Origin: Paralichthys olivaceus
Lineage: Eukaryota > Chordata > Actinopteri > Pleuronectiformes > Paralichthyidae
Length of the DNA stretch: 64,000 bases
Assembly (NCBI RefSeq): GCF_024713975.1
Contig: NC_091108.1
Span: 6,935,001 to 6,999,000, forward strand
Direction of reading: 5' to 3'
Positions within the stretch are counted from its first letter, which is position 1, and each line of letters begins with the position of its first letter. The notes below the pieces were generated by a model. That model did not search any database. It worked only from the letters and a program-made list of their open reading frames with translations, and was not told the origin of the DNA. The position numbers were made by a program, and so were the translations under genes. Of the stretch, positions 24,842-36,500 are shown one piece after another.

Positions 24842-27800
24842 ATGAGTGGACTCCAGTGCCTCGCCTCAGAGAACATCTGGTTCGACAAACAACGCTACGA
24901 TGAGGCGGAGAAACGCTTCTACGAGGGAGTCAACGGGCCCTCCACACATCAACAGGTACAGAAAACACTTTTATTTCCAGCCACACAACAAAAGACTTTT
25001 ATTATCAGGGCTGTATGTTCATTTTTTGGCACTTCACACTGGTGCTACAGAGGTTGATGGGTTTTGTTGAGCACAGGACACAAAGTTGTTCCACAAGTAA
25101 ACATTTGTTACTCTGAAAACAGTCGCACAATTAAACTTAAACAGATCTGTGACAAGCAACAGGCTCCCTAATACCAAACCTCAACAAGTCAGGGTTTCCG
25201 ATAAACGTTGCCAGGACATTACAATTGTTATAGAAAACACAGCTTCGTTTTCTTTCATTACCATATTTTATCGTCTCTGTCTGAGTTAGCTAGCTCGGTC
25301 GACGTGCTGAGGTAGAAGGGATGGTTCAGTTGGAATTGTGGGATTTGTTTTTTAATGTATGGACTCTACGCAGGCTTGTTTTACTCGCACAACAGAACAC
25401 GGCTTACAAGTAGAACAGCAATGTGAATGTAAACACTCGCACACACAGAACTTTGAAGTATATGTCTCACTGTGCAGCCCTGTGTATATACTCGTACTAC
25501 ATTAGTGTCTTTTTTTTAGACGCCTTTTATTGTCAATCCTGCACCTGTGGCACTTTCTCTCTTCCTGTCGTCCTCCTTCACAGCTCCCTGTCAGTCTGTT
25601 GGTTTTAAGCAATAGTTACATCATCGTCTGTCATGGCGCTCGGCAGCTCGGAGCAGCCGCGTGCATGCCAGTTAAGCCACTCGATTTAGAAGTGACTCGT
25701 CGTACAGAGAAGGGTCAGGTGGTTTGGCAGCTGTCTCTGCCTATCAGGCTGTCCAAGGCTGCAGCTCTCACTACACAGGCCTGGGTAACAATAGAGATTA
25801 TAGTGTGATCGCTTCTAGTTCTTAAGGGGTAATTTCACCTACTTAGGAAAAAGGGATATCTCATGTGTTTGTTAGTCTTGAGAAACGTGCCTCGGAAACA
25901 TCTTTTTAAAGTTGATTCAAAAAGTTCATAAATATTTTTTGAAAAAACGCGTTCACATCAGTTTCTATCATGTCACTACTGATGGCTCTGATGATCCGTG
26001 TAGCAGCCGACTTTCCTCTTCACCCAAAGACTGTTTTTCTTCTTGTCTTTTGTGCGTTTCCTCCCTTACCTTAAACGCTGTATGTCACCGGGTGCAGGTG
26101 AAAACGGCCCCACAATCTGCCAAAGGGCGCCAGCAGAAACGGCAGCACAGAAATGTAAGTGGTGCTCATTCAGATTTGCTGTGGTCAGACCTGAGAACGC
26201 TGCAAGCCTGAAACGGACTCTTTGGGTGTGTTGACTGCATCTGCCTGTTTTCATCGCACTAAGATGTCTCACCCTGTACCAGCATCTCACACCCTGCATC
26301 TTTTGTAGCCACACAAACACTAACTGGTTTTATGTTGCTCAATTTCATGTTTATTTTGGAGGATATTGTGATGATTATCAAATATAATTAAGATGCTAAT
26401 TTATTGTTGTAACACTAATCTTTGTTGACATTTCATATAACTTAAAAGTGGGAAATAAACTTGTTTGCACTATTGCCGAGGGTTGCATCAAAAGATCAAC
26501 CCTAGTCATATCGGTCCGTGCTTAGCTCAGCACAAAGACTGGAAACCTCTAACCTGTAACTGGGAAAAAGAACATCCACCCACTTAAACCTGTGAAGATG
26601 TCACTGCTTAACAAGTTAGATCTCGCTGCTTTTAATTCATACAGAAAAGCAGATTTATTTTGGTTGCTTCCCCCCAGCTCATGTTTGATTTTAACCTTGC
26701 ACGACTTTGTTTAAACATAATAATTGATTTTTGTGGCTTGTTGCTTCACATCAGACTTGGATTGGATCTCAGCCTGGATAATGATGCACCTGGTTTGCTA
26801 CATTTCAATTTCCACCCTAAACTGCAACATGACACCAGGATAATTGATCTGTGTTAATCTTTCCACAGTCATCCTCACATGCAGGAGCAGACCAGGAGCT
26901 GGTTTCACGCATGAAGAGCCTGGAGCTGGAGAACCAGACGCTGCACAAAGGTGTGTGTTTGACTGCTTTTTCACATGTTATGGTTTAATTAATAGTATTA
27001 ACAGAATTGACGTTTGTTGTGTTTTTGCTTCTGCAGTGGTGGAGCAGATGAGAGCAGCCATGCTGAAGCTGGAGTCCAGAGTAGCTTTGCTGGAAAAGAC
27101 GCCTGCACCAGCAGCTGTCCCATGTACTAAGGTAGATAAACAAATTAGAATTTATTATAGTATTGTATATTAAGTCATGTCAACTACATGAATAAAACAT
27201 GCACTCAGCGAGCAGTCTAGTGCAGTGATCCCTCAAAATGAAGTTTCTAAAATTGAAACGTTTTCAGACGGTGCTGGAAAAGAAAAAAGTTAAAAACGGA
27301 CCTTCCCCTCTAAACGGTTTAAATGTACGACTGCTTTGTATTTTCCAGGCTGCACCAGTCCAGGCTGCTCCAGCCAAGGTGGAAAATAGTGATGATGATG
27401 ACGACGACGATGACATCGACTTGTTCGGCAGTGATGAAGATGATGAGGAGGCCGAACGGCTCAAGCAGGAGCGCCTGGATGCCTATGCAGCCAAGAAGGC
27501 CAAGAAACCAGTCCTCATTGCCAAGTCATCGATCCTGTTGGACGTCAAACCTGTGAGTATCACAGGGTTCCTGCAGTTCCTTAAAGTCCTTAATTAAGAA
27601 AAAGGAAATTAAGGTCTTAAATTGGCTGCAAAGTATTAAATTTGCAGGCAATACATTTAAGGCTGATGGGAAAATTGTCACGTACAGTGTCCTACCATCC
27701 AAATCGTTTTTAATTGCAAAACACCAACGTGTGTTGATTTCTTCTGCGCTGAATGTTAAGTATTCATGTGTTTCTTAACACAATCGAACAACTTGCAAAT

Positions 27801-29086
27801 TATCAACATAAAAGTTATTTAATAGAAAACTGGTTTTATCTTCAAGTCATTGAAGCTTTATCATGTAAACCCCCTGAACTAGAGAACCCTTGCTGTGATC
27901 AGTGATGCTACTTAAGTTCATTAGCCGCTGCTACAGAGCACAAGTCCCCTGTTTATTCAAACTGTATTAAAATTGAATGAATAATTTATCCAAATCACAC
28001 TGAACATCCGTGGGCCCTGAGCAGTACACATGTCAAGTAAGAAGTTAGAATTACTACATTTATTACATAAACACTGCATTCCAAATACAAGAGATTTCTG
28101 GAATTAGTAGCTGAAAACCTGATTTACAATCTTACATTAGAGGAAAGACACAAAGTTTGGAATGAAAAAACAATTTCTAATCCATAAATCTGATTTAAAA
28201 TGGATTATAAAACCCAGTGTAATAAAACTTGAACAGCATGTGGTGGAAATAAGGTAAATGTATCATCATCTGATTGCAAAAGCTGTAACTCAAATTTGCT
28301 GTAACTTGCGCCGAATTGTCTTGAACTTAAAATCAAACTTAATGTTGATGTCCTTCCTCCTCCCTTTCCCCTCAGTGGGACGATGAGACAGACATGGCGA
28401 AGCTGGAGGAGTGCGTGCGCACGGTGCAGATGGACGGGCTCCTGTGGGGACAATCAAAACTGGTGCCAGTGGGCTACGGCATCAAGAAGCTGCAGATCAA
28501 CTGTGTGGTTGAGGACGACAAGGTCGGCACCGACATCCTCGAGGAGGAGATCACCAAGTTTGAGGACTTTGTAAGTAACCGTCAACTTTTATTTGTGTGT
28601 CTCCATTATTGCAGCTTACATGTTAAAGGGTTGGTTCACTTTAATCCACCTGATGTCTAACATGCAGGCTGAGAAATATTACTCATCCTTAAAGTATCAG
28701 TAGATAGAACGGACAGCGGTGAAAATGGTAATCTTTCACTCTTCAGTCTTTGACCTGGAATCTGTTGTGCATGAGTGACCTTTGTGCACCGCAGTCACCA
28801 CCTTCAATTAAAATAATTTGTTGAGAAATGCTGCACAGTCTTGTCTAAATCTCTACTAGAAAAGAAGGAATCCTATTTCAAAAGATCTTTCATTTTTGTC
28901 TTAAACGTTGAGGGGAAAAAATACACCTAAAGAATTTTAGTGTATATCACTGAATGCTTTATTTGATTTTAGATTAAACCTGGATAAACACATCACAATA
29001 TAATACACACTTTGACCCATTTGTTTTTCTTGTTTTTCCTTCTGCAGGTCCAGAGTGTAGATGTAGCTGCCTTCAACAAGATCTAA
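24842..29086 (+). CDS. eef1d: Elongation factor 1-delta (eEF1B guanine-nucleotide exchange subunit)
   Basis: Seven coding exons: 24842-24955, 26098-26154, 26869-26950, 27037-27131, 27349-27552, 28376-28570 and 29048-29086; all phases agree and give 261 residues. The product exchanges GDP for GTP on eEF1A during elongation, within the cytoplasmic eEF1B complex. Residues 1-38 hold the [18 protein letters not shown] motif; about 65-108 form a leucine-zipper-like coiled coil; about 127-150 are acidic with the IDLFGSDED signature; 160-261 are the EF-1 exchange domain ([20 protein letters not shown] to the C-terminal FNKI). Exon 2 (19 residues, basic, RQQKRQHRN) replaces the region where the human protein, as I recall it, has a DIARAREN-type segment. 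An ATTAAA polyadenylation signal is at 29148. The identification is very secure. Confidence 0.96.
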
Positions 29087-29147
29087 GCTCCACCTGCTCT
29101 TCATTTGCTCCACCAAAGTGTTGCTGCTGCTCATCGCTGATACTGTA

Positions 29148-29190
29148 ATTAAAGCTGTGAGCATGAACATCTGTCTGTTTGGTTTTTATT
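29148..29190. terminator. Facing polyadenylation signals of eef1d and the finTRIM gene
   Basis: ATTAAA at 29148-29153 (plus) serves eef1d. AATAAA at 29190-29185 (minus) lies only about 25 bases after the TRIM stop codon. The two cleavage sites should fall within the same few dozen bases, so the mature 3' ends nearly touch or overlap. Confidence 0.65.
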
Positions 29191-29214
29191 CTCTGTCATT
29201 TCAACTGTTAAAGT

Positions 29215-32200
29215 TTAAGGAGAACACAGCTTCAACACTGAACCTAATCCCACCCAAAATCCTGGGTACACCGGCTGAGTGAATGTAGTTTTCACTTTGT
29301 GAAGTAACACCATCGTTTCAGACACATTGTAGAAAGACAAAGTCCCAGCTCGGAGGTCCAGATACACTCCGATCCTGCTGCCGCAGAGAGCCCCGATGGT
29401 CGCGCTCTCCTTATTGTGCTGAAATGAACAGACGGAGTTGGAGCAGTCCAGACTCCAGGATTTGGAGTTGTGCCCCAGCTTGCTGTCGCTCCCTCCTCCA
29501 CTTCTACTCATGTTCTTGTAGCAGACGCCGATGGAAACCCCTCCCTTCCCAACCCACTCCACCTCCCAGTAGCAGCGTCCGGCCATACCGGCTCTGCACA
29601 GCACCTGGGCCCAGTTGGTGAAGCGGTCCGGGTGGTCGGGGTAAGGCTGCGGCTCCAAACGTGTGGTCACCACTCTCCGACCATCAGAGAAGTTTAGATA
29701 AGGATTGGCTGTGTTTGGATCCAGGGTTAAATCATTGTAATCTGGACAGAGGAGAAAAGAAGAATACATTTAGTCCTGGGTAAATTTATATTCAAAAGTT
29801 TAATGTATGTGTCAACAATATGTTCAATAATTTCAGAAGCAAATCAATAATTGCACTCACATTGTAGGAAATCATCTCTCGTCTTCGGTTCTGAGTTGAA
29901 CTGAACTGAATTTTTTGCTGTTGGAGATCAGAGTTATACATGGAATTACTGAATAACTTATTTGACCATAAAAAGTAAAAGGCATGTACCTTTAGTCTTC
30001 TCAGAGGTGCTTTGATTGCTGGTTTCCTTCAGTGAAATCACTAAATGCAAAGAAAAAAATTAATTAATTTGATCATTTCTGAAAACAATTCTGATTTTAT
30101 GTTTGTTGAGAAAAAGACGTACCTTTCTCAGAGATTTTTTGGAATTCTTTTTCGAGTGTTTCAGCCAGACTGTCCTTCAGATCAGCCAGGGCTCCTTTCG
30201 TGGTTTTGTACATTAAATATTGAAGTGCATCAGTTCTGGGCATCTCCACCGTCTTTGTAGGGAAATGAAAAGACTTGGAGCTCTGCAGTCACAACAAATT
30301 ATTATCGAAATTATTGTTTGTTATTATCGTTTATCACGCTACTGCACAGACAATGTCTATTTCACTACTGCAGTCATACACTCTAGCCTTAAGAGTTGTG
30401 TGTTCTTGAAAGTTCAAATTTTATCTTAGATTCTTAAATTTATTGATAAAATTTTCTCTGTATTATCTGAATGCAAAATTTAAAAAAAAGATTTTCTCTG
30501 ATTTAGTTTGTTTCTTCTCAAAATACCAACTTTTTTTAAACATTGACTTTATTCTCGATACACAAAGTAAATAAAGTAATAATAATTCTTAAAGATGCTG
30601 TTACAATAATCAAAGTTTCAGGAAATAAACTTGGACAAGCCTCTGCTTTAGTTCTACCTGAAGGAAGTGGACGTGATCCTCAGAGCGACAGAGCTTCTCC
30701 AGCTCGGCGTCAGTCCTCCTCAGCTCCACTATCTCCCTCTGCAACTTCTCCAGCAGCTCCTCAGCCTGACTGACAGCAGCTCTCTCCTGGACACGGATCA
30801 GCTCCTTCACCTCGCTGCCTTGTTTCTCTATGGAGCGGATCAGCCTGGAGAAAATCCTCTCGCTCTCATCCACTGCTGCCTCTGTGGAGTGCTGCGGAGG
30901 ATCAACTGATTAATCTGTTTGGTCTCCAGGAGTCACACAGACCACACTCTGTAAATTCTACAGTTTGTCCACACAGTTAAATCTACACACTCACCTTAAT
31001 GTATCCGATTATATATCGAAGTTCTTTCTCCGTGTCCTTCAATTTCTGCACAGACTTCGAACAGGTTTCTTGGAGTTTTTTCTAAGAGAATACAGAAGAT
31101 AAATATCAATCAGTGCTGCTCGCTCAAATATACTTTTCACGCTTCACCTTCAAGATGGACTCTTGATTTTACAACCACAGCTTTGGATCGTAGCAGGGCT
31201 CATTTCACTGTGTTTAATGTTTGAAATGCTGAAGCTTTAGATTGTCCATAGATTAATAAATTAAAGGTCTGTTGAGTCGGCTGTTACCTATCAACAGATT
31301 ATGAATAAATTGATCAATCTATCTTTTTAATCCAGCAAAATTTAGGTTTAGCCAGGTTTTATTTAGAGATTCATTTCCAGCTAATTAGTGGAGGTGACTC
31401 AAAAAATACTGCGGAGGTGAAGGAGGGAAGAGACACGAGTTATAGAATATACTTACCGTACAAACACCAGTGTGGTTGTGCAGTGCAATCTCTGTCTACA
31501 TACATTCTTTCCCCGATTCATATATATATATATATTCATGTCACTGTGACCTTTGACCATTTAAATCTAAGCAGTTCATTCATTAATCCAAGTAAATGTC
31601 AGTGACGAATTTGAAAGCGTTTGCTTGAAGTGATATAACATCACAAAGTGAAACGTGTTTCAGAGGTGACAGGGACCCATTGACCTTCGACCCCCACGCA
31701 CCAAACTCCAATCAATACATCTGAGTCTGAGTGAATGCTCCCTGAATCCAATTATGATCAATATACTGACTTTGACATGTCATCATCAGAGGAATGACTA
31801 GAATAAAGTGAATACTCATCGTAGTTGTAGTATAAATATAACTGACTGTGTTTAGAAATATATTTTACAGAGTGTTCATACACACCTGTTGTGCTGATCT
31901 CTCCTCTGCCACTGAGACTGTGTCGTGGCCCTTGTGTCTCTCCTTCAGGCACTGAGTGCACACACTGTGTTGGTCAGTGCGACAGTACAGCCTCAGTGAT
32001 TTGTCGTGCTGCGGACACATCTTCTCTCTCAGCTGATCTGAAGCTGGGAGCAGTTTATGAGTCTTTCCATGAAAGCGCTCTTCGTGGACTCTCAAGTGAG
32101 CCACACAGTACGACTGCATACAAACCAGGCAGGATTTCACAGCTTTGCTCTTTCTCCCAGTACAAACGCTGCATTTCACTTCATCCGGTTTGACCAAGGT

Positions 32201-32470
32201 TTGGGCTGAAGCTTTCAGTCCGCTGCGCTGAAACTGTTCCACCACTTCACCCAGAACCGTGTTTCTACTCAGCAGAGGTCTGGGATTAAACACCTGCCGG
32301 CACTGAGGGCAGCTGTACTGGCCTTTCTGCTTGGTCCTGTTCCAATAATCCTCGATACAGTCCAGACAATAGCTGTGTCCACAGGGGATCGTCACCGGGT
32401 CTCTCAAAACCTCCAGGCACACTGAACAACAAAACTGGTCCTGTTCTATAGAAATAGTTGCTGCTGCCAT
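29215..32470 (-). CDS. finTRIM-type E3 ubiquitin ligase (RING, B-box, coiled coil, B30.2/SPRY)
   Basis: Exons: 32470-31886, 31081-30995, 30891-30658, 30282-30123, 30040-29990, 29905-29861 and 29741-29215; they sum to 1689 bases in one frame, 562 residues. RING zinc ligands run C15, C18, C30, H32, C35, C38, C54, C57. A first B-box (about 101-140) and a second (about 150-186, CPQHD...CRTD...HKGHD) follow. Coiled coil covers about 196-302, and a C-terminal B30.2 domain starts near 388 (LDPNTANPYLNFSDGRRVV; CYWEVEW). The 234-base exon is the size I recall for finTRIM genes. These fish proteins act as E3 ligases and are often virus- or interferon-induced. The B30.2 domain should decide target binding. 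The specific ftr number cannot be assigned. Confidence 0.92.
31535..31740 (+). repeat. Dispersed repeat C fragment
   Basis: Phrases 'tcactgtgacctttgacca' and 'ccattgaccttcgaccccc' match a common fish repeat, also present at 52.7-52.95 kb. It lies in intron 1 of the finTRIM gene. Confidence 0.4.
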
Positions 32471-33071
32471 TTCTTCTACACTCCAACAGAAACGGGAAGG
32501 GACAAAGATGGGCGTAGTTGTCAGGTGAGGTGATCACAGCCTCTCAGGTTTCACCTGCTGAAAGCCTGAAGCCTCCAATCACAGCCTGCACTAGGAAATA
32601 GGTCGTCCCAGAAAAAGCAAACAGAGCAAAGAACAACCTGGTGCTGAGTTCACATACGTAGGCAAATTCATTCATGCATCATCTCAAATTTGACACAAAA
32701 CATTAAGCATAAACGAGCTGAGGTGTTTTTGTGCACAGTAAACCTGTTCTTCTGCTTCTACCTGATAAACACACAATACTGCGAATACAATGAAATATAA
32801 AAACCAGCCCATTTTTCAAATGAACACAACCTTGTTTAAACAAGTGTGTTTGGTTTTTTAATGTCAGCACATCATACATTATATATATTATATTATTACA
32901 CATGTCTGTAAAGCAGAATGTTTAGTGTTAGCAGAGTTTCAGTAAAACAACATGACAAAAAAGTTTATAAAATCAGAAATGAATAAAAACTAATACTGAA
33001 CTAAATTTCAAGGCAGTTTTCTAGCAAATGCTGAAATAAGACAAAGTGAATTCAGTCCTGTTTTTCGATAC

Positions 33072-33318
33072 CTAAAGGTTCAGCGAGGAAGATTTGTGTG
33101 AGAGGGATTTATTAGCAGAATTTGAACATAAAATAGTGAAGTTTTCACTAGTGTATGATCAACTAAAATGTACGAATTGTTGTTTTCTTTAGCTGAGAAT
33201 GGGCCCTTTATATTTAAATACTTTATATTTACATCGGGAGGGTGAGGTAAGGGGTGTTCAGCTGCAACATGCAACTTCACCACTAGATGTCACTAAATTC
33301 CACACACTGAACCTTTAA
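33072..33318 (+). mobile_element. TTAA-type miniature inverted-repeat element, copy 3 (shortened)
   Basis: The element spans 33076-33314. The right flank is TTAA and the left flank CTAA, one base off. It starts AGGTTCAGCGAGG and ends CACACACTGAACCT. It matches copies 1 and 2 but lacks about 110-150 bases of their middle. It lies between the two TRIM genes. Confidence 0.7.
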
Positions 33319-33501
33319 TACAACAAGGTAGATGTCTGTGCGGTTTTCAGCAGCACTTCCTTCCTCTTCGCTTTCCCACCTGCACTTAAAGCAGGTTGAA
33401 GGTACAGCTGACTGGTGAAAACTAAAAGACTTAACGAGGGGAAAGGGAGAAGAGATCAGTCAAGTCCAGCGGCGTTCAGGCCGCGAAATACTGATAGAAG
33501 T

Positions 33502-36500
33502 CTATTTCCTCCTGGGGTGAGCGCGTCGCTGAAGGTGCCTCTGTCTGGATCCCGAGGAGAATTTGGCACCTGAGCAGAGACACGAGTAATTATTAGTCAA
33601 CAGCAGCATTAGGCAACAAATATGTTCCTGTACTGGACAATAAAGATGGCTGCTACAAACATTTTGACCTAATATGTCATGTTAGAAGCTGATGTTCCAA
33701 TTTAAGTACTTATACCATTAATACCAATGAAATTTAAGGAATAATGTCATAATACTGTGACTTTTCTTATTGGAAATTTACAACTCTTTCTCGTAAAATT
33801 ACAACTTCATTCTATAAAATTTCTGACTTTATTTTTTTAATTGATAATGTTTTTTCATGTAATATTACAACTTCATTCATGTAAATTTAAGTTTTTTTTG
33901 TAAACGTACGACTGTTTTCTCACAATATAATGACTTAATATCTGTAAATGTAAACTTTTGGGGTAGTTTTACAACTCTGTCCTGTAAATTTACAGCTTTT
34001 TGTAAATCTATGACTTTATTCTTGCAATTTTTCCCTGCATACTTCAGACTTCTCTTCTCTTAATATTATGACTTTCTTCTCAAAATCGTTTTGTTTTTCA
34101 CAGAAAAGATTTCACATAAACCAACTCCTTTTTCCTCTTTCTATATTTGTAACATAATTTGCATCATGTACTAAAAAAGCTCTTTTCACAGAAACACACA
34201 CGATTTCTGATAATGTCTCTATTTACCAAATGGTGAGAGAGCAAACGTGGGCACAGCTCCCTGGGTGAGGAAGGGGTTGAGAGGACTCACGGGACTTTGG
34301 TCCAGCCCAGGCGGAGAGATCGCTGCAAACACAAAAAGAACAAAGACGGTTAGTGCGAAGCCTCAGCTGTCCACGGTGTCAGGTTGCAGCAGGAACACGA
34401 CTCTCATCTCTTTTACCAGTGCAGATTCAGCAAATTCCACTATAAACAACCAAGCTGAATAAGGTGTTTGTACGGCAAGATGTGATATGGTTAGAGGTGG
34501 ATACACAAGCAAACAGTTTCTACAGGATTACATTTTTTAGAACATTTATAGACAATTGATATTACTTATTTATTTTATAACCACAATTACCTCTGAAGGA
34601 CGTTATGTATATGTCTGTATTTGTCTTTATGTCTGTCACTTACTAGGATTATGCAAAACCTACAGAACAGATTACCACCAAACTTTGTGGAAGGATGTTG
34701 TTTAGTTCAGAGAAGAACACATTAAATCTTTGGATTCCAGATCAGGGAGTGAATCAAGGAATGTTTTTCAATTTCTTTTACATTTCTCAGACTAAACCAG
34801 GCCCATTTATGGGACAGATATTCACGAGTGTGTGTAATTTGGTGCAGATCCAAATAAAAAATCGATCTAGCGAATTTGGATGTGGTTTCATAAGTAGACT
34901 GTTTGTGGAGGTTTCTTAATAATATCAATAGTTTATCACATATAACCTATAGCCCTTTTCTTATTTTGCACACACACAAAACAACACCCTGTTATACGCA
35001 GTTGACAATGTCTGTTTGGGGTATACACAACTTTCCTCTGATGCTTTTCATTTGCTTTTTATGATGTTTTTATGTATTCCCTTGTTGATTTGTGTATTTG
35101 AAAAGTCCTTCTAAGGACTTGTTAAGTGAATTTGCTTGGACTATAAATGTTTGACTGGGTGGCATTTCTGCAGGGACACTCGCCCCTATAATAATAAATC
35201 TTAGATAAATAAATACATTTTATATGTGGGCTTAAATCTGAAATTTGCCTAAAAAGGTTTTACAATGTGTATAACATACAACGCCTTTTCATGCAAAAGG
35301 ATATATGTGTCAGTAAAAGTCAAATAAACCCTTTAAAGGGTTCTTTAAAGATGCTTTTACATTGTACATTGAATTCATTCCTGACAGCCAAAAGTCTTGC
35401 TAAAAGACTTATTAGTAAGATGAGCATGAACTCCTTTATAGACTCACCTGCTGTTGCTTCCATAAATAAGTTTGATGCAGTGTCACCAGCATCTGTCGAG
35501 TCTGTCTGTGCAGCAGGATTTGAAGAACCTACAATCACCACTTCTCTGACTACAAATCACAGAAACACAAGTCACATGAAGAGAGATGATGAAAGAAACA
35601 ATTTGTTCCAGATAAAAACACAGATCTGACACAAGCCTTTTGCATCTACCTCTCTCGTAGATGCTGATAAATCCTCCCTGGCAAACCTCCTGCAACAGTC
35701 CTTTAAAATCTGACACAGCTGTCATCACTGTGCTGAAGGTGAGATTGGGGTCAATGGTGACTGGAGGCAAAGCTGACAGCTCAGGTGGAGCGTGGAAGGA
35801 CTGACAGCTCTGCAATCACAAACACACAGAGCAGGAGGGAAATTAAGTCTGACGTGTGTGTTTAAGTCACAGAGTTTCTGTCCTGAAGATCTGAAGGAGA
35901 GAATAAATCTGAGTGGAGTTACTTGGAGGAAGTGGATGTGGTCGTCGGTGTGGGAAAGTTTGTCCAGTTCGGCCTCGCTCTTCTTCAGCTCGGCGATCTC
36001 CTTCTGGATCTTGTCCAGCAGCTGCTCAGCCTGACTGACGGCCGTCTTCTCCTGGGCTTTGATCAGCTCCCTCACTTCAAAGCGTTTCAGCTCGATCGAC
36101 CGAATCAGCTCGGTGAAGAGGGCGTCGCTTTCTTCAGCTGTGGCCCGAGCAGAGCGCTGGCAGAAAGCAGATGTAGATTCTCACATGATTTACTTGCCAC
36201 AAAAGAGTGGTGCTGCTTCCCAATAGAAATATATGAATAAATTGTACACTGTTTACACCAATAAAGATCTATCTATTTAGTGAACTGCTGCATTTATATA
36301 TCTGACAGAACTGAGAGTTAGCTCTTACCGAGACAGAGAAAATGGCCTGTCTCAGCTCCTGGACCTCCTTCTCTCTGAGCTGAATTCTCAGCTGTGAGCT
36401 CTGCTTCATGTCGCCGAGCTGCCTCTGAGGAAAAATGTTGTGAAAAAATTGAATTAAAGCCACGTAAACTTTTACAGAAATTACAGAATGTTCGTCTTCA

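Noticed and set aside
27323-27556. Methionine/threonine-rich frame overlapping eef1d exon 5
   Set aside because: Shadow of the GAT/GAC acidic run in another frame.
31891-32193. 100-codon plus-strand frame, repeated at 58297-58584
   Set aside because: Antisense shadow of the finTRIM RING/B-box exon; it repeats only because that exon is duplicated.
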